NCBI GenBank assembly: GCA_034620365.1
Contig: JAQGEQ010000084.1
Coordinates: 1,736,001-1,800,000, forward strand
Length of the DNA: 64,000 bases
From: Pegea sp. RAD2-039
Lineage: Eukaryota > Chordata > Thaliacea > Salpida > Salpidae
Direction: 5' to 3'
Position numbers and translations under genes: made by a program. How positions within the stretch are numbered: position 1 is the stretch's first letter; the number at the start of each line of letters is the position of its first letter. The notes beneath the pieces are model-generated. The model worked only from the letters and a program-made list of their open reading frames with translations, did no database searches and was not told the origin of the DNA. This document shows, piece by piece, positions 12,225 to 25,600 of the stretch.

Positions 12225-12730
12225 ACGACTTTAATGGTACAAAGTACAGAAACAGATTCGTAGAGGCCACAAAACTGTTCAGGTTTAAATTAATCCTTAA
12301 AAACGAAAGCTCACCACCAACCTTCTCTAAATGACGAATACTATTCTAATATTACCAACAAGAGTAAAAGACCCAGACCCGTCCAGTAGATCAAGTATTT
12401 GGGTAGCATATAATTATTTTATGCCAACGTTGATAGAGAGGTAGATTAGCAATGTCAAAAAAATTCTTTGGTCAATTTCATAAAAGAGTTTACAGAAACA
12501 AAAACTAAGTGAAAGATCGGCCTGTACAGAGCTTTTGCTATGGCGACACTTTTAGAAAAGTTTGATAATCGTCTTTTACGACATATGTTCTAATCTAACT
12601 TAATCCTTTATAATGGTCCCTAATAGCAGTGTGCTTCTTAGAGATAAGTTACCCAGTATCGAAACTACAATCACAGAATATCGATTTTGTGAGATCTTTT
12701 GGGATGAGTCACGTCTCTAGAATAAAGAAT
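12225..12730 (+). mobile_element. Decayed LINE 3' fragment (reverse transcriptase C-terminal region)
   Basis: Translation with several frameshifts and stops gives ordered LINE reverse-transcriptase C-terminal pieces: RNRFVEATKLFRFKLILKNE (compare ATKLFGLEVKLKKTE in the LINE at the right edge), then V-D-R-E-V-D, then KKFFGQFHKRVYRNKN, then LPSIETTI. These match the order in non-LTR elements (thumb, REVDNRLAKA, KRVW-N, then a conserved PSIE motif). Non-functional. Confidence 0.65.
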
Positions 12731-13019
12731 AATTATTTATGAAAAATCATATTGTAGTCAAACTCTTATTTGACAATGGAAACTTTTACATCTGTTTTTC
12801 ATAGATTAGAGAACCAGTCACCAACCAGCTCACAAGCTTATCCTTACAATATCATTGTATTGCAACATTATTATATTACACATTATTAAACATTTATCTT
12901 ATAGTAATAACCTTTTTATACAGTGCTATACTACCGGAAATTAATCACGTATTACTAAAAAGATTCAGCTAAAGTATAAGTAGCAATAAAAGCAATGAAT
13001 TGTTTTTTTTATTCAATTT

Positions 13020-13110
13020 ATAATTGTATTTTATTTATTCATTTATTTCAATAAATGCGAAGGATGGTACCTGAAGAGAGCACCTCTCGCTAACACAAAT
13101 TCTCATGTAT
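13020..13110. repeat. Dispersed repeat, copy 1 (pair with 50385-50475)
   Basis: Shares with 50385-50475 the order TGTATTTTAT, TTTATT-CAAT-AA-GC-AAGGA-GGT, CCTGAA-AGAGCA, CTAACA and ATTCTCA, at roughly 75-80 percent identity by eye over about 75 bp. The two copies are 37 kb apart, so this is an interspersed family; class unknown. Confidence 0.55.
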
Positions 13111-13499
13111 ATATCAAAGAAGTTAACTATTCAAAAGTAAGTTATAATTATGTCTAACAAATTTACACTATTAATTAAATAAATATTTTAATTTAAAATA
13201 ATCTACCGATCAAATGCTAATCTAAGTGATTTTATAATTTTATTAGTTTAAAATAGTATGTGTTCAAAAACTATTAAAATAGAAAAAAAATTATCTTTAT
13301 GTTATTAAGTGACATAAAACTTTAAACAAATTTACTTTTAAAAATAAAGCTTATTACTCTAGCTAATTATGAAGATTGTAGACACATTCAACCATTAGGT
13401 AACATAACATCACAAATTTCAGCAAATACTTTAAAACTTCTTCTTTTTCTTTAAAAAATTCTCAAATTTAGCCTACAGTAATAAATAGTAAACATAATA

Positions 13500-13760
13500 C
13501 ACTTTCGCCCATTTATAACTATACACAGCTATTATTCAAAATTAGCGCTCAAGCCTACAGGTGAGTTACCTTGTTGCTGTGGATACCCTTAGTTTACTTT
13601 AGAATAGCGATTGGTTCCGTTTAGCACGTGACTTCAGAAATTAACATATTTTGTAACTGTGCCTCAGGGTGTCGCTACTTTATTCTCAAAATATAAATTT
13701 ATTTTGTAGCCGGTGATGTTGTAAACATGTGATTTAAGCTATCCCCAATGTGTGAATTGT
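13500..13760. promoter_or_regulatory. Candidate CDC14 promoter / 5' non-coding exon island
   Basis: This 260-bp island is less AT-rich than its surroundings. It holds a perfect donor-like CAG|GTGAGT at 13558-13566, an inverted CCAAT box (ATTGG near 13610) and an E-box CACGTG at 13625-13630. A 5' UTR exon ending at 13560 joined to the acceptor at 15600 would fit, but this is inference. Confidence 0.25.
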
Positions 13761-15680
13761 GGTTTATATTATTCTTTTTTCACTTAAAATGATAGCATTG
13801 TTTTTAAGAATTGATTTCTTTATATTTTGGTTTACTTTACAGGCTTAAACAAAGTTTAAATTAGTTTGATTTTTATCTTAAAATGTTTATTTTATTTGTG
13901 TTTACTATAAATATTCATTGATAAATTTTCTAATTTTTGTAGAGATGCTTTCCATCAATACTCAAAGAGTTTCTCAGAAATTTTTAATTTGTTTACCCTT
14001 TCACCTTTGTTTATTTAACATTATGTTTTTATGTTAAATACATAATAGAACTTCGGAAAACTAATTTTGACGGCAGTTTTACAAGATTTTTATACTAAGC
14101 ATTTCATTGTTGAAGTACAAATTCTATTTAAACCTAAAAAATTAGTTTATATCACAGTCTAGAAAACTTCTTATAGCAATTAGCTTTTAATAATTAAAAG
14201 TATATTTTAACTTAATTATTTATTAATTTCATTTTTGAATTAAACTTTTTGAATTTCTTAATGTGATGGCTAGATTGTTTTTTTGATGACAGAATAAACC
14301 TCAATCTGTGATATACTTAAGCTGTAATATAAATAAGTTTTAAGTTACATAATAAAGTGATTAATATTGTTTTAAAACAAATGTAACTGAAAAGAAATGT
14401 AATTTTCTCCTTATAAAATTTGTCATTATTATTATTTAATAATGTTATTAATCAGATATTCCTTTTGATAACATAAGTACCTAAAAGTTATATATTTGTA
14501 ATTTAATTTCATCTAACAAACAAGATTTGTAGACTAGAATTGTTTAAAATCTAGTATACAAATTAAACTTTTATATATTTTTATTGATTAAAAAATCACA
14601 TCATTTTATATCAATAAATTTTATATCATTTATTTGAAGCTACACGAAAATATTAATTACAAATTGATTAAATTTTAATTATGATATCATAGAAATAAAT
14701 AATGTTATATAATGATTTTAAAGTTTTATAAATGAATTAAATAATATTTTGATTTTTTTGATAGTAAAACTAAATTTTTTGAAAGTTATTAAAAGTAAAC
14801 TTAAATAATTGTTTCTAATAAATTTATTCGATAACTAAGAAATATTTTTATCAAGAATTTTGTAATCTAAGGTTTTACATATTCTTAAGTAAAAATTTTT
14901 CATCTATAATTATCATGCTATCTTATAAATCTTATGAGACATTAAAAAACTAATGATGACATTAATTGATAATAATTAAAATATATTGACTATTTAAATC
15001 TAAACAAAGATATTTTTCAAATGTACTTTCTGCAAAGATATTTTGTCAAGTGTTTTTGTTGTACTTAAATTTTTCAAGTGAGACAATTTTAAACACTACA
15101 TAAGATTTAAAATATTTCTACATAAAAATTGTTTTAAAAGTTTTTAAATGATTTTCAAGCATACATCTAATATTTATATTTTGACGTTTTTCAATACTTG
15201 TAAGAAGTCACTGTCTTTTAGTATTATCAAATCAAACTTTCATTTTTTTTGTTTTATTAAAATTTCATAAAACATTTTTATTATTATTTTTTTATTTAAA
15301 GAGATAATTTCATATATTTCATCACAATTAAAAAGCGGGAAGTTTTATTGATTTTAAATTTTGGCTTGTTAAAAAAATTTATCACAACTTTTATTTAAGT
15401 AAAATGTCCATTTTTAAATTGATTTTAATTAGGTTAATCAGTGCTAAATTAGATTAGATGTAACACCAGATTCTCTATTGTTTTCTAACTATTTTTTGTA
15501 TTTAGTTGTTATCTGTTTGTTTATTCTTCATATGTTTGTTTGTTTTAATGTTAGATAAAAATCTTTGAAAAAACCAACATTAAACATTTTTTTAAACAGA
15601 AAAATTAAGATTTGCAACAAAAAAAAAAGATTAACAGCTGCAATAAAAAAAGAAAAAAAAAAAGAATTCAAGAAAAATTA

Positions 15681-17924
15681 ATGAAAGGTAAAATCTTTAA
15701 CAACATTTCACCTTCTTATAAAAGGTCCTTAAAAGATGAAGAAGAACCTTTGGGAGCCTCTGAAATTATTCCAGGTTTTTATTTCATCAATGGCTTTATA
15801 TAGTGAGCTGCATCTTATTCGATCTCTTTTAGATCAACTATATTTCACTATTTTGAAAAACAAGCCACGAAACACATCTCACACTTTTTACTTTAGCGTT
15901 GATGATGAACTTATCTACGAAAAGTCAGTTTTTATTACCCACAATGCATATAATTGCTCACATGTTTACTTGGCAGTTTCTATGCCGATTTTGGCCCACT
16001 AAACCTGGCCCAACTCCACCGCTACTGCGTCAAACTACAAAAAAAGTTGAAACAGGTAACCACGTTACGGACAGTTTATTGATTGAACTGTTGTACTTGA
16101 ACTACTACTTGACGTCATCTTGTATAAATAAAATAAAAACGCCAATTTATCTCAGCCCGGCAAATCAGGCCCACACAAGAAACTAGTACACTATACAAGC
16201 CACGACGCGCGCAAAAGAGCAAACGCTGCCTTTTTAGTTGGAGCTTTTCAAGTGATTCATCTTAACCGATCACCAGAACAAGCATACCGAACCCTAGTCA
16301 CCAAAAACTCCCCCCCTTATATGCCATTCAGGTTAGTGACCATCTCTGCTGCAATACCTGACCACAAATTACCAGGGACGCGTCATATGGACCTTGTTGT
16401 TACCATCTAACTCTCCTTGATTGCTTACACGCGATTGAACGAGCTATCACCTTCAATTTCTATCGACCAAATGACTTTGCAGTTGACGAATACGAACATT
16501 ACGAACGAGTCGAAAACGGGGACTTTAATTGGGTCCTTCCTGGCAAACTGCTCGCTTTTAGTGGTCCTCATCCACGCACTAAACTTGAGAATGGTCAGTA
16601 GTGTATGTGACGTCATCAAACACGTGACAGCAGCGTTATGACGTAGGTTACCCGCTACATGCGCCCGAAACTTACTTTCCTTATTTTCGACGACACGGAG
16701 TCACGTGTGTGGTTCGTTTAAACAAAAAGCTGTACGACGCCCGTCGCTTCCAGGTCAGTTTCGACCCAAGCCAACCACTTTAAAAGCGTCCACTTATCGT
16801 AGGACGCTGGTTTCGATCATCACGACTTGTTTTTCGTCGATGGTAGCACACCATCCGATTACATCGTTCAACGATTCCTCAGCATCTGCGAGAAGAGTGA
16901 TGGGGCGGTTGCTGTCCACTGCAAAGGTGCCCCACGCCGCCTACTACCTGTTACCATGTAAACAATCGTGTTGCAGCGGGCTTGGGGCGCACTGGAACCC
17001 TGATTGGATGCTACCTGATGAAGCATCATCGGTTATCAGCAGCTGAAAGCATCGCCTGGATACGAATCTGTCGTCCAGGATCTGTTATTGGACCTCAACA
17101 ACATTTTCTCGAAGAGTGAGTGACGTCATCAGTGTGTACATGTGTCGATGACGTCACTGGTCCACAGTAAGCAGAAGAGTATGTGGATGAAGGGAGACAC
17201 CTTGCGGTCGATGCGTCCTTCTGCTATGAGTTTGGTCATGTCTGAAATCGATGACTTCACTATTCGCGACTGTCACAGCGACGATGACGTCACCACCGAG
17301 CGTTCACATCATCGACAAAGTCCTGGTGACTATAATGACTCGCAGGTTTGTATGTTGCTATGACATCCTCGCCGCGTTGCAACTTTCTTTTTTCGTAGAA
17401 TATAGGACCGACCCTTAGGAGTCGTTCATCTGTTTCACGCGCGGCTATGACGTCATCAAGTCAGCAGCTGTCTCAGGGTGATCGCTTGCGAGCTGCTAAA
17501 GCAAAGCGTTACTCGCGGCCCTCTGCTGCTCTCAAGTGAGCTCACTGCTGTCATCTAGTGGCAAATTTTTAACGATTTCATTTAGGGTAAGTGATTTGCG
17601 TTCAGCTCGTTCCACTTCAGTGACTTCACGACAACCAACCACATCACCGCTGACGTCATCAACTAGCTCATCACGTCATCTTGTGACGTCATCAAGACCC
17701 ACTAACTCTTACTCGCCAACCAGTTATGGTATGTCAAACAATCGAGGATTGGTTGGTATGACAACCAGAAGTCGTTCGCGATCCAGCAGTGTCGGTGTTG
17801 GGGCGAAAACGTGAGTAAATTTTGTAACTAATTTGGCTTTTTGTCAATTCTGGCCTAAACTAGATTCATCCTCAGCAGATCGAGTAGCTCTTACGCAACC
17901 AGATCTTCTCGGATCTTCTTGTAG
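15681..17924 (+). CDS. CDC14: CDC14 dual-specificity protein phosphatase
   Basis: CDC14 removes phosphate from CDK sites (pSer-Pro) and acts in mitotic exit, DNA repair and, in animals, cilium-related roles. Twelve exons: 15681-15774, 15833-15923, 15977-16055, 16180-16331, 16376-16593, 16647-16753, 16803-16926, 16977-17115, 17168-17345, 17399-17535, 17586-17810, 17864-17924, giving 1605 nt (534 aa). N-terminal domain: [30 protein letters not shown] in pattern, then [18 protein letters not shown]. Catalytic domain: [10 protein letters not shown] and the CX5R loop [11 protein letters not shown], split across a 50-nt intron. [14 protein letters not shown] matches human ITQGDKLRALKSQR. The tail is Ser/Arg-rich with repeated T-S-S, partly encoded by TGACGTCA copies. 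The chosen ATG gives 31 residues before the first family-conserved block. Paralogue (A or B) cannot be assigned. Confidence 0.93.
17548..17561. promoter_or_regulatory. CTCF-core-like motif in CDC14 intron 17536-17585
   Basis: The minus strand reads CCACTAGATGACAG, one base from the CTCF form CCACTAGATGGCAG, inside a 50-nt intron. Confidence 0.3.
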
Positions 17925-20900
17925 GTCTTTAGCTACATGCAGAATTAAATTGACATCTGCGGGAAAATGCTCTTTCAATTTCCGCGGACTGCTCGTAATC
18001 TTCTCCTACTAAATGTATATTTTTATCTAACCAAACTTAGAAATTATAAACTTGTAGTTCAACTTCTTTTTTTATTTCTTTTATACATTTTCTTCACATG
18101 TCACTTGTGCAGCGTCATCGACTGCTTTGAAGCACTTTTTGTTTACTGACCTAATTTCATTGACAAAACGACCACCAGCTTACTGTGTGCTTACTATCAA
18201 TAATATTTTGGTTTCAAGATGTTTTTCTGATACTTCCTACAAGTAAACAAAAACATCTTTTTTTTGTATCTTTTTGTTTTTACTACAAACCTAAAATGTT
18301 ATCTTCTAAACTTTTAATTTTATCTTTTTATGCTTCTAAATATTTAAAATTAAAACGTCCAAATTTTGAATCAATTTTAGTGAATTAACTTTTTCTTCAC
18401 TGTGTTTGTTATTTCTTCATTTTTTTTGTAAAAATTTTTAATTTTATGTTTGGATCACAACCACAAAACAGTTTTTGTGTGCTCATCTATATTCGGACCT
18501 TGTATATACTGATCTTTTTCTATTCTTGTAAATTTGTAACTTTTAGTATTTTTACTATCATTTTTTTATGATTTTTGTGAGCAAATGAGCTTATGTATAT
18601 ATCAAATTCACCAGACTCATTTGTCTTATATCTTTAATCTCAATAACAATTGTTTTTATTTGAGTAACCTCTATTTTTCCTGATTATATATCATCATATG
18701 TAGTTTTACTTAAAGTCGTTTTTATATGAGAATAAAAACTCTCAACAAAATTGAAATTTATTTTTTTGATTTTGGATTTGATGATAAATCATCACAAAAT
18801 CTTTCAATTTAAAAGTAACAAAAACACGAGCAAGACCTTTAGACAACTTCTGAAGATCGAAAAATGTTGAAAGTTTAAAAGATGCAAGCTTATGTCGACA
18901 CTAGTTTGAATCTAATATACATGATGATGAAAATATAAAAATAGAAATTTGTTAACTTCATTTGTTGTAATTAAATTAAATAAAGGATGCAGTTAAATAA
19001 ATAATTAATCTAAGTTTTTAAATATAAACTCTTTCACTATCGATCAATTTGATTTGTCGAAATTATTTTATCTATTTCTTGTTATTTAAATAAAACTTAT
19101 TTTTAAATAATAAGTTATAATAAGCGAGTATATGTTTGGAGTTATTTGATATTTATATGATTTGTAAATTATAAAGTCTAATTAGAAGATTACAAAATCA
19201 TCAATCAATAAATAACTTTTGGCATTTATCTAATAAAGAAAAGATAGATATGTCGTAATGGACATATAACCAAGTTACTTACAAATTAGTTCACAATTGA
19301 AAAGATATATGACTGCTCTTTTAAAAGATATAAAATTTTATAGTTTCTTCTATAAAGGTTGATTGATTTGATTAGAATTTGTAAAAATTGAGAAAAACAT
19401 GAAAAAAGGAACGTCTATATCTAACTTCACATTTTTCGAAAATTCACTTCATCAGAAAAACCAACCATAATTCATGTAACAGCTTTTGTAATTATAAACA
19501 AAATATTTGAAATTATAATTTATAATTATACTATTGACTTGATTCGGGTATCTTCAATACCAGCAAATGGGACGATATCATGACAGATTGCTCTAAATGA
19601 CGCTCTCTACTCTGCAAAGATCTGAAAATTTAAGAAAAATATCAAAGAAGAAGAAACTTTAAAAACTGTTCTAGTTATTTTCACATTTTTTTGGTTTTTA
19701 TTCATTTACTACTGACTTAATTCCGGTGTAAATTTTGTTCAATAATTCTTGAACGAATTCTGAATAATATTATGAGTTGTGGTCATTTTTGTGGAAACTA
19801 ATTTTGTAAATAATAAGTGATTACTAAAATAAATCCTGATTTTATAAGAGCTAAGTTTTAATTTTGAATAACACATTGTTAGCTGACGTAATAAGAACAA
19901 ATTCTAAACGTTATTTTGTAAGATATTCGAACAAGGGAATAATCTGGTTCTTGCTCACTTATATGTTTCAATTTTTATTTCTAAAAACAGGATAAACCGA
20001 CTTATCATAAAATAATCAATTTTCCAAGATATTAGTTGTAATCTGCAGTTATCAATTAACAAAGTTTAAATTATTAGAAATAACTTGATTTATCAACAAA
20101 TAGATACACTTAAAAAATATTATACAATTTATGTACTTTTTTTTTAATAGTTTAAATTTTTTACTTAAAAATGTCAAGTTTGAATAAAGCCAAATTTGAC
20201 AAACCGGCAGATATAAACAATTCTAACTTATCATTCGTAACTGTAAATTGAGAAAATTTTTGCTTTTTAAAGTTGGAATCGAAATATTGATTAAGTAGCT
20301 TCTATAAAGAAAAGTAATTACAAATTATACATATTGACACATAAAACTAATTCTTTTTTATTAGTAGCATTATTTTATCATTTTTTAGTTTAGTAAATAT
20401 CAAAAACTTTAAAACTATTCATAAATTTCAATAAAAAATGAAAAATCAGCAAAAATTGTTCAAGTTACCAAAACATAAATTGACTTGTACTTGAAGATTA
20501 ACAAAAAATATCTTTAAACGTTTATTTTATTATATACATTATAAATTTTGTATAAAGTTTTATTTCACAAAATAAAAATTATCGCAGATTGTTATCTTTC
20601 TCATAAACTTACAACTTTTAAATATTTATAAAATAATTGATTAATTGTTTAATTTGTATTTTAATGAAATCAAAATTATATATTTATTTCAACTTCTAAA
20701 TTGTTTTTGGCAACTTATATAAAACTTGAAAAAAACAATTTTTAATTTTGAAGCTTAATCAAAGTTATAATTAATGAGAAATATTTTTATAAGTTTAAAG
20801 ACAAATTATTTATTTTCTATTTCAGTATTTTTTATGAGATTCAAAAACTATTATTATTTATTGTTCCAAGAGCTCCATTAAAAGAATAAGTCTCGAACAA

Positions 20901-20939
20901 AATTAATAAAATTTTTCTTGTTTTAAAAAAAGTTCAGCA

Positions 20940-21560
20940 AAAAAGCACGAGGGATAGAATTACGTCATGAATGTGTATTGCGTCACTGACATGCTTCACT
21001 GACCAAGAATTGGTTTCCTTGCTTGCAAAGTTTCATATTTAATGGCCTTTTGAGAAAAACAAACACACCTAAATACTGCCATCTAGCGACGATACTGACC
21101 TCTATCATAGTCCGTTTTTATCGAGCTTAGGTGAGCTGTAAGTCTTTCGTAGACTGGTTTCCTGCCAAACTGTCCCTCATTGCTAACTACAGCATCTGCT
21201 CTTTTAGTATTTTAACGTGTCCTTACCACCCTTTGCATATGGGTATTCATGATTCATTGTTTTAACTGAAAATTAATATTGATAGACTACTTCAGTTTCG
21301 GAACATATTTTAGTGCTTGATTGATAACAAGTAAAGGATTTACTTAAAAGATCAATCAGCTGTTTAGTCAGCAAAATACTTTGTTCAAGCCGAAACCAAA
21401 CTCTTTCAGTAGTTGACATCATGTTACATTGTTTTTTCGATTTTTTTTCTTTCAAAAGCGCTTAGTATTAAAGTGAAGAAGCAAAGCGAGTATTCAAACC
21501 ACTGAAGCGTATCGGTCGATATCTTCCGGTACCAAACTACAACCACGCCACTCCGCAATA
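20940..21560. promoter_or_regulatory. Candidate distal regulatory island with CTCF-like core
   Basis: This stretch is richer in G+C and CpG than its flanks. It contains CRE-like half sites (TACGTCATG, TGCGTCACTGA near 20960-20985) and CTGCCATCTAGCGA at 21076-21089, the reverse complement of the CTCF-like TCGCTAGATGGCAG. No open frame fits a protein family. Function is inference only. Confidence 0.3.
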
Positions 21561-22379
21561 ATTTTATTAACTAGTTACAATGCCTTTTTGATGTTAAACT
21601 TAGTTTTCGTTTCATTCTGAACATATTTAAAAGCTTTTAAAACTGAAACACAATATTTTAAGACATTTGCAAATCTAAGAAAATACTTTGTTGCCTTAAT
21701 TGTAATATAAATTAATTACTCTTTCGACTATACACATTTTTCACGGAAAAGTTATAAAGTTTAAAAAATAAGTAATTCAAAAAGAAGTTTTTCTGAGTAT
21801 TTATAGTTCTTTATTGTTTTTTTCCTAAACAACTAATTAAAAACTGATATTTTCCCATTTCTAACATTTTTTATCATTTTTAGAGAGTGTTTGGTGAGTT
21901 ATAGAACTTTTGGTTGCTTTACTTGCTAAAGGCAGTAAGATAAAACATTGATATTTTTACTGTGCTAGATGGTCAAGTAAAAAAGATTTGAGATTTCTAG
22001 CTTGAATTAACTGATTTTATAAAATGCAAAACCAAAATAGAAAATTCAATTCTTTTGATATTTTATTAGTATGATCATGATAACCTCAAATACTAATTAT
22101 ATTAAATATTAAAAAGATTAAGGAATATTTAATCGAATAAATTCAAGGTAATTTTCGACTCAACTAAATTACAAAGTCTTTTTTTACATTGATTTTTAAA
22201 GATTGTACAAGAATCAAAAATGAATTTTGAGTTTGTGACAACTAATTAATTACCTTTAACACTATGAGTAACAAATTCGATCGACTGGTTAGCAAAATAA
22301 CATTAGAATGTGAATCATGTAATTAAAAACCTATTTTCCATGTAAAAAATACCTCAGAGTGAAAAAATTCTCAGCATCT

Positions 22380-22640
22380 CAGGCAATTGTTTCAAGCTGA
22401 TGACGTCAATGTAACACCCCCCAGGCAAAAACGATACACAAAGAGAGGCCTGAGAGAAACCTCAATGAACCACGTTCAACTTTTAACATTTTTGTTATTT
22501 GTCCATTTAAACTGATACGCTTCATTGATTCATAGAAAAAATGTTAACCAAGTGATTGCCTCTATCACAGGCTTTGTAGAACAGAAACAAGTCGAATCAA
22601 TCTTAATATTTAGGGTTGGTGAGGACTCATGTGTTTCAAC
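22380..22640. promoter_or_regulatory. Second candidate regulatory island with a CRE palindrome
   Basis: Contains TGACGTCA at about 22401-22408 followed by a C-rich run and GAGAGGCCTGAGAG, in otherwise AT-rich sequence. It is the only full CRE palindrome I found outside or away from a gene in this window. Confidence 0.22.
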
Positions 22641-25600
22641 AATTGATTTGATGCAAACTCGGTTTTTTTTGAAAATGCTTAAAATCTGTCAGTGACCACA
22701 ATAAAGAAACCTGTTGATACAAGGCTTTTACTCAATTATTGACCAATTGCTTATTTGGATGCATTTGATATTTCATTTACAATTTATATAACTTGCTTTC
22801 AAAATGATTTTTGAAATAAAATTGTTTGAAACTTACACAAAAAGTAATCTACAAACTAGCATTAAACTTTATTACAATTCGGCAGTAATAAGACATTAGG
22901 ACAAGTTGATAATTAAGTAATTATCTTATTACAGCACTCGGGAAAATATCGAATACTTAAACAATCAACTCAGGTAATTAACTATTAAACGTCAGATCCA
23001 ACTATTAAACAGATAGTTGTATAAAAATGAAGTAAAATTAACGCAAATAGCTTCAGTATTTCATGAATGAAATACTTTTGGTTAAAAATCTTTAGTAAAT
23101 TTTGTTGGCTAAGAGATTTCAAAATACAGAAACTTACAAATAAAATTAATAAAGACAATAATTATGCAGAAAAGACACAAGGCAGTAATTAACGTACAAG
23201 AGCTGATACCAAATTTTTTAACAGATTTTAATTGTTTGATATTTGCTGATTTCATCGTTTTGATAGATAAAAAAGTTTTATTTATAATGAAAGTAAATGC
23301 TGAAGTTTAATTTGTGTTTAATAATTTCTCAGAGTAGTCCTTTGTTTTATTAAAAATTATAAGTTATTATAACAAGAAGAGCTAGGGTTTCTATTTTAAG
23401 GCTTTACTAACTAGCTAGTCACCTGATAGACAAGAACTGAGAATCAAAAGCGAAAAAATGAGAGAAAATAAGATGACCACGCGGTTTTGAAAATTTTCTA
23501 GATGAACCAAGCCTCGTCTTAAATGCAAGAAAAAGCAAAGAGAAAGGCGATGAGGCGTTTGCCGGTTGGTCAAGGAAGGCAAAGCTAGAAAAAAAGAGAT
23601 TTATAATGTAAGAATAGTATGTTTAAAATCCCTTACTACTTGTCTCTTGAAAGTAGGATATGTAACGTTTTAAGAATGAAAGATATAACTATTTCAAATT
23701 ATCGAAATTCTTTTGGGATATTAAACTAAGAAGTTTTATGATCATGTACTTGGATAAATGTCTTGGGATTGCTATATATCTACCTACTTTTGATTTAGTT
23801 TTGAGTTTAAAGTATGTTAAACAGCAGCAACAATATTTCAGTGAGGATTTTGGAATACCTTCTAGAGTTTCGACTTAACCGAAAATCTACTTTTAAAATA
23901 GATGCCTTATTTCTTGCTTTCATTATGAGAGATGTCGAGAACTAGTTTTTCAAATTGCCGAAATCAATTAGTAACCCCATCAAGTGCATCTCCAGTAATC
24001 TTTCCGTTTATTTTTATCATTTACTTTTTGTGTTTGGTTTTGTTTGTTTTTGCTTGTACTTATAAGAAAATTGCCTTTAAAGATTTTTAAAGAAAATGTT
24101 TGGTTAAACTAAGTATAAACAAGTTATCGATATTAGAACTTTAAGATTAATTATATTTTAAAGTTTGTGTTTGTATGGTAGTGTTAGACTGTCAAAATAA
24201 ACAACCAGAAATTCTTTCAATTATCATGTACAAATTCACAAAATCAATTAAAGGGCCTGTAAATATGTAAATAAAATACTCGTACAAAAGCCAAATCTTA
24301 TACTAATCTAGAGTCAATTGCTATTTTAGATAGTTTTGTAAACTACTTGTTATATTTTGTTTTTTGTACATTTTTGGTTTTCCTTTTACAATTTGTTTAA
24401 ATATTTTTGCTACGTTCTTGCAGCAAGCTATAATTCTTGTAAATATTGTAAATACAATTTGTTTGGTTTGAAAAGTACAAAACACCGTTTGATAATGGTT
24501 TGTTTAAATAGGGCGTCAAAAAACTGCCAGTCCAATTCAAAGTTTTAGCTTTGTATTAGGATAACTACATTAATTTAACAATTTGAGTATATGTAAATTT
24601 ACACGCTGTATATTTGTGGTTTTGGTGTATTTTTTGTTTTTGTTTTATTCTGAAAGAGTTAAAAGCCATAAATTGTAAATAGGTGTGCTGAGAATAAATG
24701 TAAATATTGTTTGTTACTTTTAAGAGTTTTTACTTGAGCCACTCAAAAATTACTTTTCCTTTTTGTACAAAAAGTTGCTTGTATATAGCGTGACTTGTTG
24801 AAAATTAACTTGTACAGTTCATATCCTAAAAAAATAAAAAAATTTGCTTCAACTTTTGCAATACAAAACCTTTGACTTATAAGCACTGTTCTCTTTTCTA
24901 AACTTTAAAATGTTTTGACAACAAACTCTGGTTATCTTGACTTAACTTATTTACTTACTAGTTTGTCGTTTTGAAATCGTAAATAAACCAACTTGGATAG
25001 CAATTATTGTTTTTTATTATAATCTAAAAGCAGTTGAATACTACGATATAAAATATTTCAGTCATTATTTTTACAGATAAGTTATCACCACCATTTTAGT
25101 TTAAAAAATTCATCATAAAGTATGAAAAGCGTTCAAATTGCATCCTATTTTTAGATCAAAAGATAAGACGAAATTTGCTTGAGAAAAAAAGTTTTATAAT
25201 TTATAGCATAGTAACAGTTTTGGTTTTTTACACTAAGTTAGCATTTTAGAAGGTTTGCAAAAAGGATATTCGGCATAATTTTAAAATACCATTATTAAAA
25301 ACATTTTTAAACACTTAAATTGATAAAACTCATAGTTTTTTAATGTTTCTTTCTAATTTCCCATACAGTATACCTTCTAATTAAAGGTTATTTTGAAGTC
25401 AAGTATAAGAAGTAATAAAGTGCAAAATAGCAAAAAAAACTTATATTTAAGATTTTGACAGTGGTGGCAGTCGACTGTGTGACAGTAATAAAAGGAAAGT
25501 GTATAAATATCGAAATTATAATATCGATAAATATCTTTCTTATCTATATAAAACTTTGAAAACATTAACAAGGTATTAAAACTAATTTTTCACTAATAAA

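Larger units (their letters stand above)
12731..15680. other. Spacer upstream of CDC14
   Basis: AT-rich, with two notable parts: a copy of a dispersed repeat near 13020-13110 and a less AT-rich island at 13500-13760. TTTTTTTAAACAG ending at 15600 is a plausible 3' splice site upstream of the CDC14 start, so a 5' UTR intron probably crosses much of this region. No other exon is seen. Confidence 0.5.

Noticed and set aside
15612..15680. Earlier CDC14 start upstream of 15681
   Set aside because: The upstream extension has no ATG, only TTG, and encodes a low-complexity lysine run just after a likely 3' splice site; the ATG at 15681 is preferred.
24357..24548. Small hydrophobic/aromatic protein frame
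   Set aside because: AT-rich chance frame in the CDC14-ACAD9 gap, with no start context, splice partners or recognisable motif.
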